Source: Tetragonia tetragonoides (lineage: Eukaryota > Streptophyta > Magnoliopsida > Caryophyllales > Aizoaceae). Taken from it: a stretch of 64,000 nucleotides of DNA. The stretch spans positions 12,509,501 to 12,573,500 of the forward strand of contig CM076143.1 in NCBI GenBank assembly GCA_038025085.1, given 5' to 3'. Below, piece after piece: positions 1 through 10,879 of this stretch; within the stretch, counting starts at the first letter, position 1; every line of letters starts with the position of its first letter. The notes beneath the pieces were generated by a model that was not told the DNA's origin, searched no databases, and saw only the letters and a list, made by a program, of their open reading frames with translations. The position numbers and the translations under genes were made by a program.

Positions 1-1238
1 AAAAATATTACGTCCGTGATTTTTGGATATGCTATCCTGAGTGCTGTCTTTTACTTCAGATTTTACCAGAAACCTTGAAAATATCTGTGTTTCTGTAAAT
101 GGTTGTGTCTACTTGTGCGCAACTCCCTAGAGCTGTCCTCAAACCCTCTTTATCCGAAGTTCCTTGCTGTATTGGTACATGTAGATGTAGTCATAACAAA
201 CTGCAAACAGGAGGTATTGTCGGGATTCTTGGGAGTGATAAGAATTTGCAATAGTGACACTGGTGAAAATTTTCAGATTACTGTGTATACTTAGATATTA
301 CACTCCATATATATAAAACTACAGCAAATAATGGAATCAAATTTCTATAGCATCAGATCCAAGCTTATGCCATTGAACTACTTATCAATATAAGATGTAA
401 AAGAAACCTGCTCACTGTCACTGTGTAAACGTGAACAGCAGAATGCCAAAGCAAACAAATCAATGCAACTGTCACTGTGTGAATGTGATCAGCATAACTG
501 CAAAGCAAACAGTTTCTTTTTAAAAAAAAATCTTTTAAATTAATTTGTGTGTCTGTGCCTGTGTGAGAGCAATTAAGTGGTATGCCATGTTTGACACTTG
601 TTCTGTTACGCTTGTGGACAGTTCCGGATCACTGGTTGTCTGCAGGACATCCATGGTGTATTTCTCTTTTACGAAGAAGTCTGTAATCTTCTTGGTAATG
701 CAGAATTATAGTAGACCTTGAGCCAAGATTTTTGAACTAATGTTGTATAATTGCATATAAGGAATCAGTCTAGTGCACCTTGGAACGGTTTTTTTTTTTT
801 GCTATGCTCCTTGGAACGGTTAAAAAGCTTATGGTAGTCCTAATTATTGGAGTTGAAGTACACACACCTTTTTAGACTGACAGAACAAACTGGTGGACAG
901 CATCTCCTCTCAGGGAGTCAACCAGCTGGATGCTGAGATTGTGAAATAGATGAGCCTAGGGAGTCACTGATTCCTGCATGATTTTGGTTGTCTGAAATTC
1001 TAAGTCACTTTCTATTCAATTTGGTCTTTTGGTGATAGAGATATAAGCAGATGTACCCTGAAAGCAATTTGTTTCAACAAATTCTGAAAGGCAATACAAT
1101 CAACTAGAAATTGATTGAGACGGAAAAACTGGTTTGCTTTTGCCCCTGTTTTTGCATCTTTTTCTGAACAAAAACATCTATCACATAGTAAATGAATTTA
1201 CATTGTTGCTAATCATGTTAGAACAGGAACTAGAGACA
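1..1238. repeat. duplicated 3' flank of a germin-like gene unit
   Basis: No coding region is supported here. The stretch from about 60 to 1238 is recognisably related to 7480-8650, and in part to 2370-2560, for example around the shared words 'tgtgtctact' and 'actgcaaac'. It lies 3' of a minus-strand germin-like pseudogene, as 7270-8650 lies 3' of the pseudogene at 8653. It is therefore the downstream part of a tandemly duplicated gene unit. Similarity was judged by eye. Confidence 0.6.
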
Positions 1239-1994
1239 TCAATTGGTGCCATTGACAACGCCTTTGAGCTTCTTGCACGTCAGCAGCATCCAGGAATGTG
1301 GTATTCTAAATAACTCAGATGGCAGTCTTTTTGCAAAGAGAGAAAATCGTTGATTTGAGGCCATAAGTTTGCCTGCTGGAGGTAATGAAAGCAATACGCG
1401 TCCACAATTTCTTTTGAAAATGCAGTAAGTAGGCGTTGTACAATGTCTTAAAAGTACATACCGTCACCTGAAGATAAAATACAACCAGCAGATATTTCCC
1501 TTGGATCGATCACAATGAGGACACCCGGTGCCCCAGGATGTGTGTGCATTACCACAACTTCAACTATGCCAAGCTCTAACCACCCCATGAAAATGAGGAC
1601 TTCCGATGGCCCAGAATGTGTGTGCATTACCACAACTTCACCTACGCCAAAGTCTAACCGCCCCATGAAAATGAGGACTTTCGATGGCCCAGGATGTGTG
1701 TGCATTACCACAACTTCACCTATGCCAAACTCTAACCGCCACCATGGAACCTGAGCACCGAATGCTGGAGTGACAACAGCTTTGATGAGGCTTGAGATGT
1801 TGCCACCGGCAGCTAGGCCAGAGAAAACAAAGTCATTTACAGTGACTTTAGCAACACTGTTGCTATTTTGCATGAGTTGCCTGCCGGTCGCCCGGTCCAC
1901 TGGGGAGGCTCAATTCTCCGACACAAAAGTCCGCCACACTGGCATGGGAACACAGATATGAAGGAAGAGAGAAGATGAAGATGGTAAGAATCAT
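1239..1994 (-). pseudogene. germin-like protein (ABP19 type) pseudogene with triplicated metal-binding box
   Basis: This was a secreted cupin of the germin-like/auxin-binding ABP19 type. The frame begins at 1994 with MIL and a hydrophobic leader, then shifts near the Cys region. An open stretch at 1900-1448 carries the [15 protein letters not shown] block common to the family, and the C-terminal part (1241-1410) ends in the usual G-T-N plus stop. The germin box 1 segment occurs three times in tandem (26 residues each), while the GLNGLGL segment before it and most of box 2 (the GDIMxFPQG part) are missing. An in-frame stop follows MYF at 1448. Only the middle repeat keeps both histidines and the glutamate (HTHSGPSE); the others read HTHPGPSK and HTHPGAPG. 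Family assignment is firm from the intact neighbours; loss of function is inferred from the frameshift, deletions and stop. Confidence 0.85.
1515..1748. repeat. 78-bp tandem repeat, three copies, inside germin-like pseudogene
   Basis: Copies start at 1515, 1593 and 1671, each opening with 'atgaggac' and containing 'gtgtgtgcattaccacaac'. The period is 78 bp, a multiple of three, so the minus-strand frame stays open through all copies. Each copy encodes one germin box 1. Confidence 0.93.
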
Positions 1995-2637
1995 CTTTGG
2001 AGGTAACAGTAGCTTTCCTTCAGTATGATCATATATGTGAAGAAATTATTAGTTTGTCCAGCACCATGGTCCATCTCTCAAAAATTAAGTTGGTTACCAT
2101 CCTTGTTTTTGTGTATGTAAACCTTTAGTTAGTTAACACGAAGCCTGATTATGTGTAATACTGAAGTAGTCAATAAATCTAAACTGCACAAATTAGCGTT
2201 GATCATAAGTAGTAGTATATACTACGGAGTTCAGAAGACGAGTTCCTTGACACAGAAATATAGTTATCCTGTTAATACTACCCCAGTGATTTTGGAATAA
2301 TCCTATCTGGCGAATGCCTTTTACATCATATCTTAACCAAAAATTGTGAAATCATATCTGTATCATTGAAGATGGTAAATGGTTGTGTCTGCTAGTGCGC
2401 AATTCCTTGAAAATTTTCCTTAAAACCCCTGTTTCTGTAATTTTGTATCAATTTTTCATGTATCCATTGCTACATGAAGTTCCCTGTTTTAGTGATACAT
2501 GCAATAATATCATGTTCCAAACTTAAATCTCTTACTGGTAACTTCTAGGAACAATGTGGTGATACAGATTTAGTCTCTCTGAGTTCCTGCCTTACTTTTG
2601 GCTGACTGAATCACTTTGTTGTCATTTTTAGTGACTA

Positions 2638-2640
<3 letters not shown>
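1995..2640. other. intergenic spacer between germin-like units
   Basis: No gene is seen. Positions 2370-2560 resemble the 3' flanks at 90-240 and 7500-7620, so this is a shortened copy of the duplicated downstream region, placed before the 5' stub at 2705. Confidence 0.5.

Positions 2641-2704
<64 letters not shown>
2641..2704. repeat. (TA)n microsatellite
   Basis: An uninterrupted TA dinucleotide run of about 32 units. It replaces the body of the germin-like copy whose 5' end follows at 2705-2823. Confidence 0.97.
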
Positions 2705-2708
<4 letters not shown>

Positions 2709-2823
2709 GTTGTTCACAGGGTAGGCTCAAGTTTCCACGCAAATTAAAAGTTTGACCTACTGCCAAGCAGCATGCATGGCAGAGAGAAATGAGGAGAAAG
2801 AAGATGAAGATAAGATAAATCAT
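2705..2823 (-). pseudogene. germin-like protein, 5' stub only
   Basis: From the ATG at 2823 the frame reads MIYLIFIFFLLISLCHACC and continues through a stretch ending NLSLPCEQ. This parallels the signal peptide and the [12 protein letters not shown] region of the intact copy at 12832-13458. The similarity stops at the (TA)n run, so about 80% of the gene is gone. It probably arose by deletion or microsatellite expansion within a tandem copy. Confidence 0.7.
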
Positions 2824-3159
2824 CTTTAGATCGACTGGTGAGAATTTTCTCAGGTACAATAGCATTTGTGACCCTATATATAGTAAGAAGCAGCAGGGAA
2901 CGGATTGACACGTTTAATGAAAAGTATCAATCCATTGCCAGCTGCTTCTTTTTCGTTTTCCGATACAAATGAATGAGTTATAAGCACTGGTAGAAGTTCA
3001 TCTAGAATTAACAGTCACATCATCATATTAGCTGAATGAACACAATAACAACAACCATTATTATTTCTGAACAAAATAAAGGAAGTACAACTTGTTTATT
3101 CTTTACACAGGCAACAACGATGCAAACAATAACCACACGAAGGCATATATTTAAATGAA

Positions 3160-3801
3160 TCAATTAGACGCACCGAATAGCTTCTTGAGCTTCATCACCT
3201 CATTAGCATCAATTAAGCTGATCTTTTCAACCATCTTGGAAGGCAAGCCATTTGCAAAGAGAGAAAATGTGATTGTTTGAAAGCCAGGGTTTGCGCTGTT
3301 TAAGCTAACAAAGGCAAGAGCAGGAGTTTTGCCAATATTAACCTGGAAATGAAGTAGCGACTGTGGGAAGATCATCATGTCACCCTTGTTCAAAGTCTTG
3401 TAGAACGGGGTATTGTTCGCATCAATAAACCCGGCAATGATTGTCCCTTCGATCACAAGAATGAGTTCCGAGACACGGTGTGAGTGGATGGGGACAACAC
3501 CATCCACGCCTATGTCTAGACGGCTTAGGGACAGTCCCAGGCCGTTGAGGGCAGGGAATGTGACATCGGCCGCTGATGTGACAGCGGCTTTGAAAATGTT
3601 GTTCGTGTCTCCTGGGACGTTCATGCCCGAGAAGACAAAGTCATCAACGGTGAGGTTTGCATGGTTCTTGCAGGGGTAACCTGCTGGCCCGTTAGGGAGA
3701 CTGAGGTCCGCAACGCAATAATCCAACACGCTCTGGCTCTTGGCTGAGGAGAGAGTAATAAGGAGGATGGAGAAAGTGAGGAGGGTTTTGGTGAGAACCA
3801 T
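3160..3801 (-). CDS. germin-like protein (ABP19/20 type), intact but divergent
   Basis: A 213-residue secreted cupin; the family are apoplastic, manganese-binding germin-like proteins, some with oxalate oxidase or superoxide dismutase activity. Residues 1-22 form a signal peptide. C29 and C44 are the conserved disulfide pair. Box 1 gives H106, H108 and E112, and box 2 gives H151, so all four metal ligands are present. Two oddities: the spacing between H108 and E112 is three residues (HSHRVSE) against four in the neighbouring copies, and the PxG of box 2 is PQS. Sequons occur at N49 (NLT) and N129 (NNT). There is no intron. The start is the only Met giving a leader. A TATA box lies about 115 bp upstream. 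It is clearly more diverged from the other copies than they are from each other. Enzyme activity cannot be read from sequence. Confidence 0.92.
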   Translation of the reverse strand: MVLTKTLLTFSILLITLSSAKSQSVLDYCVADLSLPNGPAGYPCKNHANLTVDDFVFSGMNVPGDTNNIFKAAVTSAADVTFPALNGLGLSLSRLDIGVDGVVPIHSHRVSELILVIEGTIIAGFIDANNTPFYKTLNKGDMMIFPQSLLHFQVNIGKTPALAFVSLNSANPGFQTITFSLFANGLPSKMVEKISLIDANEVMKLKKLFGASN

Positions 3802-3917
3802 GATGTAATTTGGAGCTCAGGAAGTGTATAAGTTGAATATCCTTTACTTTGTTTGGTTTGTACTTAACTTGTACTTTGTAGTCTTTGTGTTGTGGAAAGT
3901 TGGAGAACTTGTCACCT

Positions 3918-3927
3918 TATATATAGC
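3918..3927 (-). promoter_or_regulatory. TATA box of germin-like gene 3160-3801
   Basis: Plus-strand 'ttatatatag' reads CTATATATAA on the gene strand, about 115 bp upstream of the ATG at 3801. Confidence 0.6.
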
Positions 3928-6282
3928 ATTGTTATGCAAGGAGAATGTAAGTATATAATACTATTATCATTGCATATGTTAAGTACGGAGTAATGTGTAG
4001 ATAAATTTCTGTACATATGAAATAGCTTGGCAAGTTGGGACCAGTCATTCGTAATTGCTTGCGTGAATGAATTACTTGTAGCGCAATGCATCAATGGAGG
4101 ATGGAAGTACTCCTACTGATCTCCTAGTACCTTTAAAAAAAAGTGTTGAAAACTTCTTTTTTCATAATATATGTTTAGGAACCTCACGCCGAATTGCCAG
4201 ATGAGTATATTTAATAACCCTCTTTCACCACTTTGCTATATTTAAAAACTCCGGCATCAAATGGGTATATAAATTGACACTTTTGCGCAATGGGTCCAAA
4301 ATCTTGCCGCCGGCGACTAAATTAATTAAAAAAAATCACGATTTTTCCCTTTTTTTTCTAGATTTTTTAGTTTCTTAAAACTAATTACTTTTCTTTATTC
4401 TTCTGTTTTTTATTACTCTGTTTTTCTGTCCCTTATTTTGATAAATAGAAATGTTGAAGTTTCGATACACGATAAGGGCGGCAAATGAAAAATCAAGACA
4501 TTTTCCACATCCTGTTCTCCACCTCAATCGTCTCCGTTATTGGGTACGCCGGTCGCCAACTCACCGACTTCTTTTCGTATCTTTCCCTACCCTCTTTTCT
4601 TCCCTTTTATGTTATTTTGATTAAACATTAAATATAAGGGGTTTCATATATACTTTCATTACAACTGGGTTGAGTGTATGTGAAACTACTGAATGCTTTG
4701 CTGCTCTAAATGCCACAATCTCCAATAGAGTATATGATACACAAAGGGTCGCATTTGAGTGAATTTGGCCAACATAAATAATGAGACTTACTGTAAAGTG
4801 AGAGAAAAGAAATGAAGAGGAATCCACAAGATCAATTTATATAGAATGTGTCCACATAATTTAGAGTTATCTTCAACTTTTACGGGTGATATAACTGTCA
4901 TTGAAGCACGGGAAGGGAGGGAGAGAGGGAAAGAAGATAAAGGTAGAATAGGAGGAAGAAAAAGGGAAATGGAAACAATAAACTTGGCAATCAAGAGAGA
5001 GAAGAAAAATAAAATAGTTAAAGAAAATAAGAAAATTCTTAAAATGATTTTTTTTTTTTTTTATTTTAGTTGCCGACGGCGAAATTTTGGACTTATGTGC
5101 GCTGAAGTGCGGTTCAGGAACACATAGCCCATATTTATGTTTAACCAATTCGCACAAAGACTGTCCCGATCTCTATCTGTAGATGAACATTTCAAGTATT
5201 ACTTATCTTAGCTAATAAAATAAATTGAAGCTTGTACTCATGGGCGGATCAAATTTTTTATAAATTATTTCTGCATTCGTCACTGATTGTACTTCCTGTG
5301 TATAGGATTTAATTGGACCTTACCAAGTGAGTAACATATAAGACAAGTGAGGTCCCAACCCAAAACCAATTAGCAATGGATGGAGTAACCCACTTCCTTA
5401 TATGTATGCTCAAGACCCTTTAATGTTTCCATGTGGGACACAAACCCACTTCAACAAAAACATCCATATAAGCACATAACAAGTGTATAGCATTCTCACA
5501 GTTTAAGTTAAGGGTTGTAGGCACAATCAGTGTTATATTGCTCATTCGTGAATGACCATCAGAATTGAAGCGTGGATAATGCACAACCTCCCTATACCGT
5601 GTGTGCTTAGCTATGTATCACTGGTTTGCTTACAAAGTTGCAATAATGTAGCCGTAAAGGTAAGTTGTATCTTGATAACTTATCTTGATAACTTGGTTTT
5701 TAGATAAGCTTACAGCTTTGTTAAGAGCAAAAATGTGATGAGCAAAATAGAGTTATTTGACTTATGTTGATAGCTTTTGTTCGGCTCTAAAACTGTTGCA
5801 CTACTTTCAACAAAATATCCTTTGGGACGGAAAGATCTATCGTTGGTGACGATTCATTTAAATTCTAAACTTCAATCAATAAGTAATGAGACTCAATCTT
5901 AATCTCTTAGATACTTAATTAAGACGAATAGATGATGAATCAGCACGCTATCCTCTCTAAGCCTGAGTATCTTCCTTCTAAAGAAATGACTCAGACCTTC
6001 CGTGAGTTTGTAATTGCATATGTGAGATGCCTGTGGATTTCCTAATTTACTCGAATCAAATAAATTTGACTTTCAGTACCCGCTCAAAATTAAAAAAAAA
6101 TCCGGCTCCCCGCCCTTTTGAGTCGTTGACCCTCAAGCGAGCAGTCAACTAGCCACTACCGTGAACAATCATTCAAAATTGACCTTCGATTCATCCAATT
6201 TTATCGAAATCAAACCACAAAATTCATTTCTGATCCCTAATCGATTCAAATTTTCGAATCAATTGCAACAAATTTCATCAAA
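3928..6282. other. intergenic, AT-rich, no gene seen
   Basis: Open frames between 4600 and 5160 are short and in low-complexity A/G- or T-rich sequence, so I do not call them. No target-site duplication or terminal repeat could be fixed with confidence. Confidence 0.5.
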
Positions 6283-6444
6283 ATGTTCCCCAATCTAATA
6301 AAACCATTTCCCAAAAAAACCCTAATTTCGCAATTTCGTTCTGCTTGTATCTTACCCTCGCTGATTTCGCTGACGCATCAAAAAAAAAAATCAAAATTTA
6401 ATCGATCTCTGAACTTTTCCAAGGTCCTGCAAACACGGTTTAAG
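6283..6444 (+). other. possible first exon of an unrecognised gene or gene fragment
   Basis: An ATG after an A-rich leader opens a basic, Ser/Thr-rich frame beginning MFPNLIKPFPKKTLISQF, like an organellar presequence. It reaches plausible donors at 6424 (AAG|GTCCTG) or 6445 (AAG|GTTCAA). Beyond that the frame becomes hydrophobic and AT-rich and reads like intron. No downstream exon was found. It may be a stranded 5' exon or chance. Confidence 0.2.
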
Positions 6445-6645
6445 GTTCAATTCTTTATTCTAGTTCTCTTTGAATTTATAGTTCTTTTGTTTATCCTTTT
6501 GTTCATCGTACTTACCATCATATCATATTATATTTGTATTATATTTATATTCTCTTTAACATTTTCCGGGTTTACATCTTTACAATTTATTGTAGTCATT
6601 GTGTTTTTTCTTCTTATTCGTGATGTTCAAGTTTCAAAACATTGA

Positions 6646-8652
6646 CATTTGACTAGAGCAAAGCCAAAGTTTATTTATATTGATACCAAGGACCAACTAT
6701 AGAAACAATATGATTATTCTGAATATGAATTTAATTAGTTGCTAATTTTGATGGGTTGAATGGCAAGTTAGAGATGAGATGTTCAAAGCCTATCCCCAAA
6801 ATTATTTCTTTTAACTAGTTTGATCCTACATGTCATTTTCATCTCAACTTGACCTGTATATAAGTGGCTCAATTATTCAACTTGAAGGTTAAATACAATA
6901 TTTACTTTTGTTAGTGAAGTTTAACAGGATAGTTGTAAAATACATTCAATTTGACAATTAGGTAAATGTATGAATTGGTTCGGCATCGTTAACCCAAGTT
7001 GACATGATCAACAACTACACCTACATATCCTGTGGAGATTACTCTTTATTAGATGGCTTCAACTTAGGCTCTATATGGTTCGGAGGAAATCATTTTCAAC
7101 GGAAAAGTATTTTCAGCTTCAAAGGGGAACTTAGCTTTCAGATGGGAAATTAGTATAATTTTATTTTGATCGGGAGAATAAAAGTACATACTCTGAAAAG
7201 AAAGCAGACATCTAAAAGGACAGCGTGAAACTTATTTTATGTTTGTAAATCTGCAGTCAGTCAAAGTAGTATGATTATGTGATTATGTGTAACATTGAAG
7301 TTGTCAAGAAAACTGAAACGACAATTTATAGCGCAGATAATATATACAGTAAAAGACCCTGTTGTTCCTTAAGCACTTCAGAAGACAAGTTCCTTGACAA
7401 AGAAATAGAGTTGTCCTGGGAATATTACGTCAGTGAGTTAAGAATATGCTATCCTGAGGACTGTCTTTAACTTTATATCTTACCGAAAACCTTGAAATAT
7501 CTCTGTATGACTGAAAATGACTGTGTCTACTAGTGTGTAACTCCCTGGAATTTTCCTTCAAACGCTCTTTATCCGATGTTCGTTACTGTAGTGATACATG
7601 TAGCCATAACTCATAACAAACTGCAAACCGATGATGATAGATGTTGTTGGGAGTGGTAAGAATTTGCATTAGCTATGCTGGTGGACATTTTCAGTCCACT
7701 GTCTAAACTTAGAAATTATACTCTAAAACTATATAACATGATCTGCTACAATAGCAATTAATGGAATTAAATTTCTGCAGTATCGAATCGAAGGTTATGC
7801 CATTGAGCTACTTATCCATATAAGTTGTAATAGAAATCTGCTCACTGTGTGATCTGTGTCATTAGCAGAACTGCAAATCAAAACAATGTTACTATTAGTG
7901 CAACATCTTCTTCGAATCATTTTACTTTTTACTTTTTTGCTGTTAAGTTAATTTGTGTGTACTGTCTGTGTGAGCTCAGTTAATTGGTGTGCGATGTTTG
8001 CCACATTTTCTGTTAAGTTACGGTTGTACCAGTTCCAAATCCCTGGCTGTCTACATGACATCCAAGGTCTATATTTTTTGCGAAGAAGTCTGTAGTTTTC
8101 TTGTTTTGTAGAATTATAAAAGACCCTGAGCCAGAATTTTTTAACTAGTGCATAATTGCATATAAGGAGTCTGTACAATGCACCTTGGAATGTTAAAAAA
8201 GCTTATGGTACTTGTCAAATAAAACAGATGTTTTATCGTAGTCTTGAATAATGGAGTTGAAATACAATGAGTATTTTAGATTGACAGTACAAACTTGTGG
8301 ACAAAAAGATAGTAATGTAGAGCATCTCCGATCATGGAGGCAACCAGCTGGATGCTGAGAATGTGATATAGATCGAGCCTATCACTGAATTCCTGCTAGA
8401 TTTTGGTTGTCTAAATCACTTTGTATTCATTTTGGCGATAGAGATATAAGCCGATATATCCTGAAAGTAACTTATTTCAACAAATACTGAAAGGCAGTAC
8501 AAAAAAAGGAAAACACACTTTTATTGATTGAGAAGGAAAAACTGGTTTGCTTTCGCCCCTGTTTTATCCGTCTTCTTCTGAACAAAAACATCTATGACAT
8601 ATTAAATGAATTCACATTGCTACTAGTTAAGTTAGAACACGAATTAGAGACA
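6646..8652. repeat. intergenic spacer; second half is a duplicated 3' flank
   Basis: No gene is seen. From about 7270 to 8650 the sequence parallels 1-1238, including the 'aacaaactgcaaac' word, the 'tcactgtgt' stretch and the 'accagctggatgctgag' stretch near 8345. It is the 3' flank of the pseudogene at 8653-9279. Confidence 0.6.
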
Positions 8653-9279
8653 TTAATTTGTGCCACCAAGGACACCTTTGAGCTTCTTCACCGTAGCATC
8701 ATCCAGGAATGTGGTCCCCTCAACTATCTCAGATGGCAGGCTGTTGGCAAAGAGAGCAAAATCAGTGATTTGGAGGCCAGGATTTTGGCTGCTGAAGCTT
8801 ATGAAAGCAAGAGCTTTTCCTCTTCCAGAATTGATTTGGAAGTGCAGTAGGCCTTGTGGGAAAATCATAATATCACCCTTCTTCAGTGTCTTAAAGTATA
8901 CATCGTTAGCTGAAGAAATAAAACCAGCACATAATCTCCCTTGGATCACAATGAGGACTTCTGATGCCCCAGGGTGTGTATGCATTGGCACAACACCACC
9001 GTTGTCAAAATCTAACCGTCCCATGGATAGGCCTAGACCATTCAACCCAGGAAACTGGGCATCGAACGCTGGAGTCACAGCAGCTTTGATGAGGCTTGAG
9101 ATGTAGCCAGCAGCAGCTAGGCCAGACTAAACAAAGTCATCCACTGTGACTTTAGCAACACTTTTGCATGAGTAGCCTGCTGGGCCACTGGGGAGGCTCA
9201 AGTCTCCCACGCAAAAGTCTGACACACTGGCGGTGGAGACAGAAAAGAGAAGAGAGAAGATGAAGATAGGAAGGATCAT
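8653..9279 (-). pseudogene. germin-like protein (ABP19 type) with one nonsense codon
   Basis: Same length (208 codons plus stop) and nearly the same sequence as the intact copy at 12832-13458. The ATG at 9279 starts [19 protein letters not shown], followed by the conserved Cys region. The frame is broken once: DDFVFSGL of the family reads DDFV, then TAG, then SGL near 9127-9129. Downstream, box 1 (HTHPGASE) and box 2 ([16 protein letters not shown]) are intact, so the lesion looks recent. A TATA box is present upstream. A truncated 141-residue product from the internal Met at 9078 would lack the signal peptide. A sequencing error at the TAG cannot be excluded. Confidence 0.88.
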
Positions 9280-9299
9280 CTTCAGAGTGAGTGATGGAT

Positions 9300-10834
9300 G
9301 TGCTAAATGTGGATTTTCTTAAGTCTCTCCTGTCATCACTTGATGGCATGTGTAGCCCTATATATAGTAACACAGCATGGATAGTTTCTAATTAATGCCC
9401 TGGGCCAATAGAGATTTTTGCACAAAATGGGTCTCGTGACTAGCGCCACTGTTACTTGAATTGACAAATTATGGGTTCTGAATCCGTGACGCATGTGAAT
9501 GGTTGGCCCTAGTTTGAATAACAACAAACAACATCTTTTTGTCACAATTGGGAAGACAAGGATATGTCATCTTTTCATAATAGCAGCAGTTCTTTTTTTT
9601 TTTTTGCTTTTTTTTTTACCATTGGAGTCATTTTCCTCTAATTCCTTTCCTAATATGTGGTGTTACATTGATCCTTGTTGCTTAAGAATTCACTGTAAAA
9701 AGCTCTTTCATTTTGATATAAATTTATCCAATTTTTATAAACTTGGCATCTTAATTTGTTTTTATCAGTGCATCGATGGTCATTACATCAATGACAAAGC
9801 TCCTGTGTCATTGGTTTTATGGTAGACTTTGTGGCTTGGAGCATGTTTTCTTCTGAAGTTATTGATCATAACAATACCTTAGGTACGGACATGTGTTTCT
9901 CCAGGGCACATATAGCACAAAGGAAGTTACTTCAATTATTCAACCATGCCGAGAAGTTTAAGTGAAATAAACAGTTAATCAGATGCTAAGAATTGTAGGA
10001 TGTGTGACATTGTAATTCATCTGTTCCCTTGTTCTTAGTATTGCAACAATTTACACACTGTAAACTTTCCTGATTTCAGGTATATATAAGCCTTGAATTG
10101 CATTTTTTTCTCTTCTTACTTTTGGCAGTCTTAACTACAGTTTATGCACTTTCTATAATATATGGCGTAACTGTTCCTTTAATTTGAAATCTGACTTATC
10201 CTAATCTCCTTCAAGAAGCAGGTACAGAGGACTTCGAATGAAGTGCCTTTATGTAAACTCGAAAAATATCAATATGGTGGTCCATAATCACATGGTTTGG
10301 TGATAAAGCAGAAGAAGCTAGTTTGACAGCTCAAGGGTCGTCCCGGTCAGTCTTACGGAAAACTCCAAGAGACAACCATGCATAAACATATGGATCTTGT
10401 GAATTAGTTTCTGGATTTCATGATGAGCTTCTTCAGACCTGATCGATATCCAACTTGTTTCCTTCATCTCACTGCATGAGTAAGCTTGACATTACTCTAG
10501 AAAACAAAATTAAGAAAATTATATTTCCAATTGTCTCCTATAATCATCAAATTATGGAAAGACTACATGTTTGTCATTAAGCATTAGATTTTCTTAAATA
10601 TAATCTCTTCATTGTCTGGCAAACTATCTAATTCCATTGTATACTTTTATGAGCTGTGATTGTTTACAACAGATGGGTGTTCGAAAGACATTGTTGCTGC
10701 ACAATGGGAAGAAAGTTGTTTTGCATATTGCGTACTTGTCCAATGCACCACAAATTGAGATTATCGTACGTGTTTCTTGTTCTGCAGCCATTATGGTTCA
10801 TGAACAAATGCATCATTACTTCATTAGGGATTCA
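9300..10834. repeat. duplicated 5' flank, copy 1 of germin-like unit
   Basis: Upstream DNA of the pseudogene at 8653-9279. It is closely related to 10880-12590 and, more distantly, to 13500-15035. Shared words include 'ccctgggccaatagagattttt' split over 9398-9419, 'gcttggagcatgtttt' and 'ggtggtccataatcacatgg'. The copies run in the same order at the same spacing. No coding region is supported. Confidence 0.8.
9358..9367 (-). promoter_or_regulatory. TATA box of germin-like pseudogene 8653-9279
   Basis: 'ctatatatag', a palindromic TATA motif 79 bp upstream of the ATG at 9279, in the same position as in the intact copy. Confidence 0.55.
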
Positions 10835-10865
10835 GAATGAAAATAATCAAAATAGGAAGAATCAT
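10835..10865 (-). pseudogene. germin-like protein, minimal 5' stub
   Basis: From 10865 the frame reads MILPILIIFIL, matching only the first few codons of the other copies. The 5' leader (10866-10890, 'gagagtgagtgatagatgtg') and the whole upstream flank to 12590 are retained, while the coding body is deleted. It is the junction where one gene body was lost between two upstream blocks. Confidence 0.7.
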
Positions 10866-10879
10866 CTTGAGAGTGAGTG

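Noticed and set aside
1515..1961. Plus-strand frames over the germin-like pseudogene
   Set aside because: Antisense shadows of the triplicated box.
2635..2700. Frame ending in (YI)n
   Set aside because: Translation of the TA microsatellite.
4180..5130. Possible long TIR element between 'ggaacctcacgcc' and 'gaagtgcggttcagg'
   Set aside because: Only a few bases match when inverted and no target-site duplication was found.
8524..9106. Plus-strand frames of 108 and 148 residues
   Set aside because: Antisense shadows of the germin-like pseudogene at 8653-9279.
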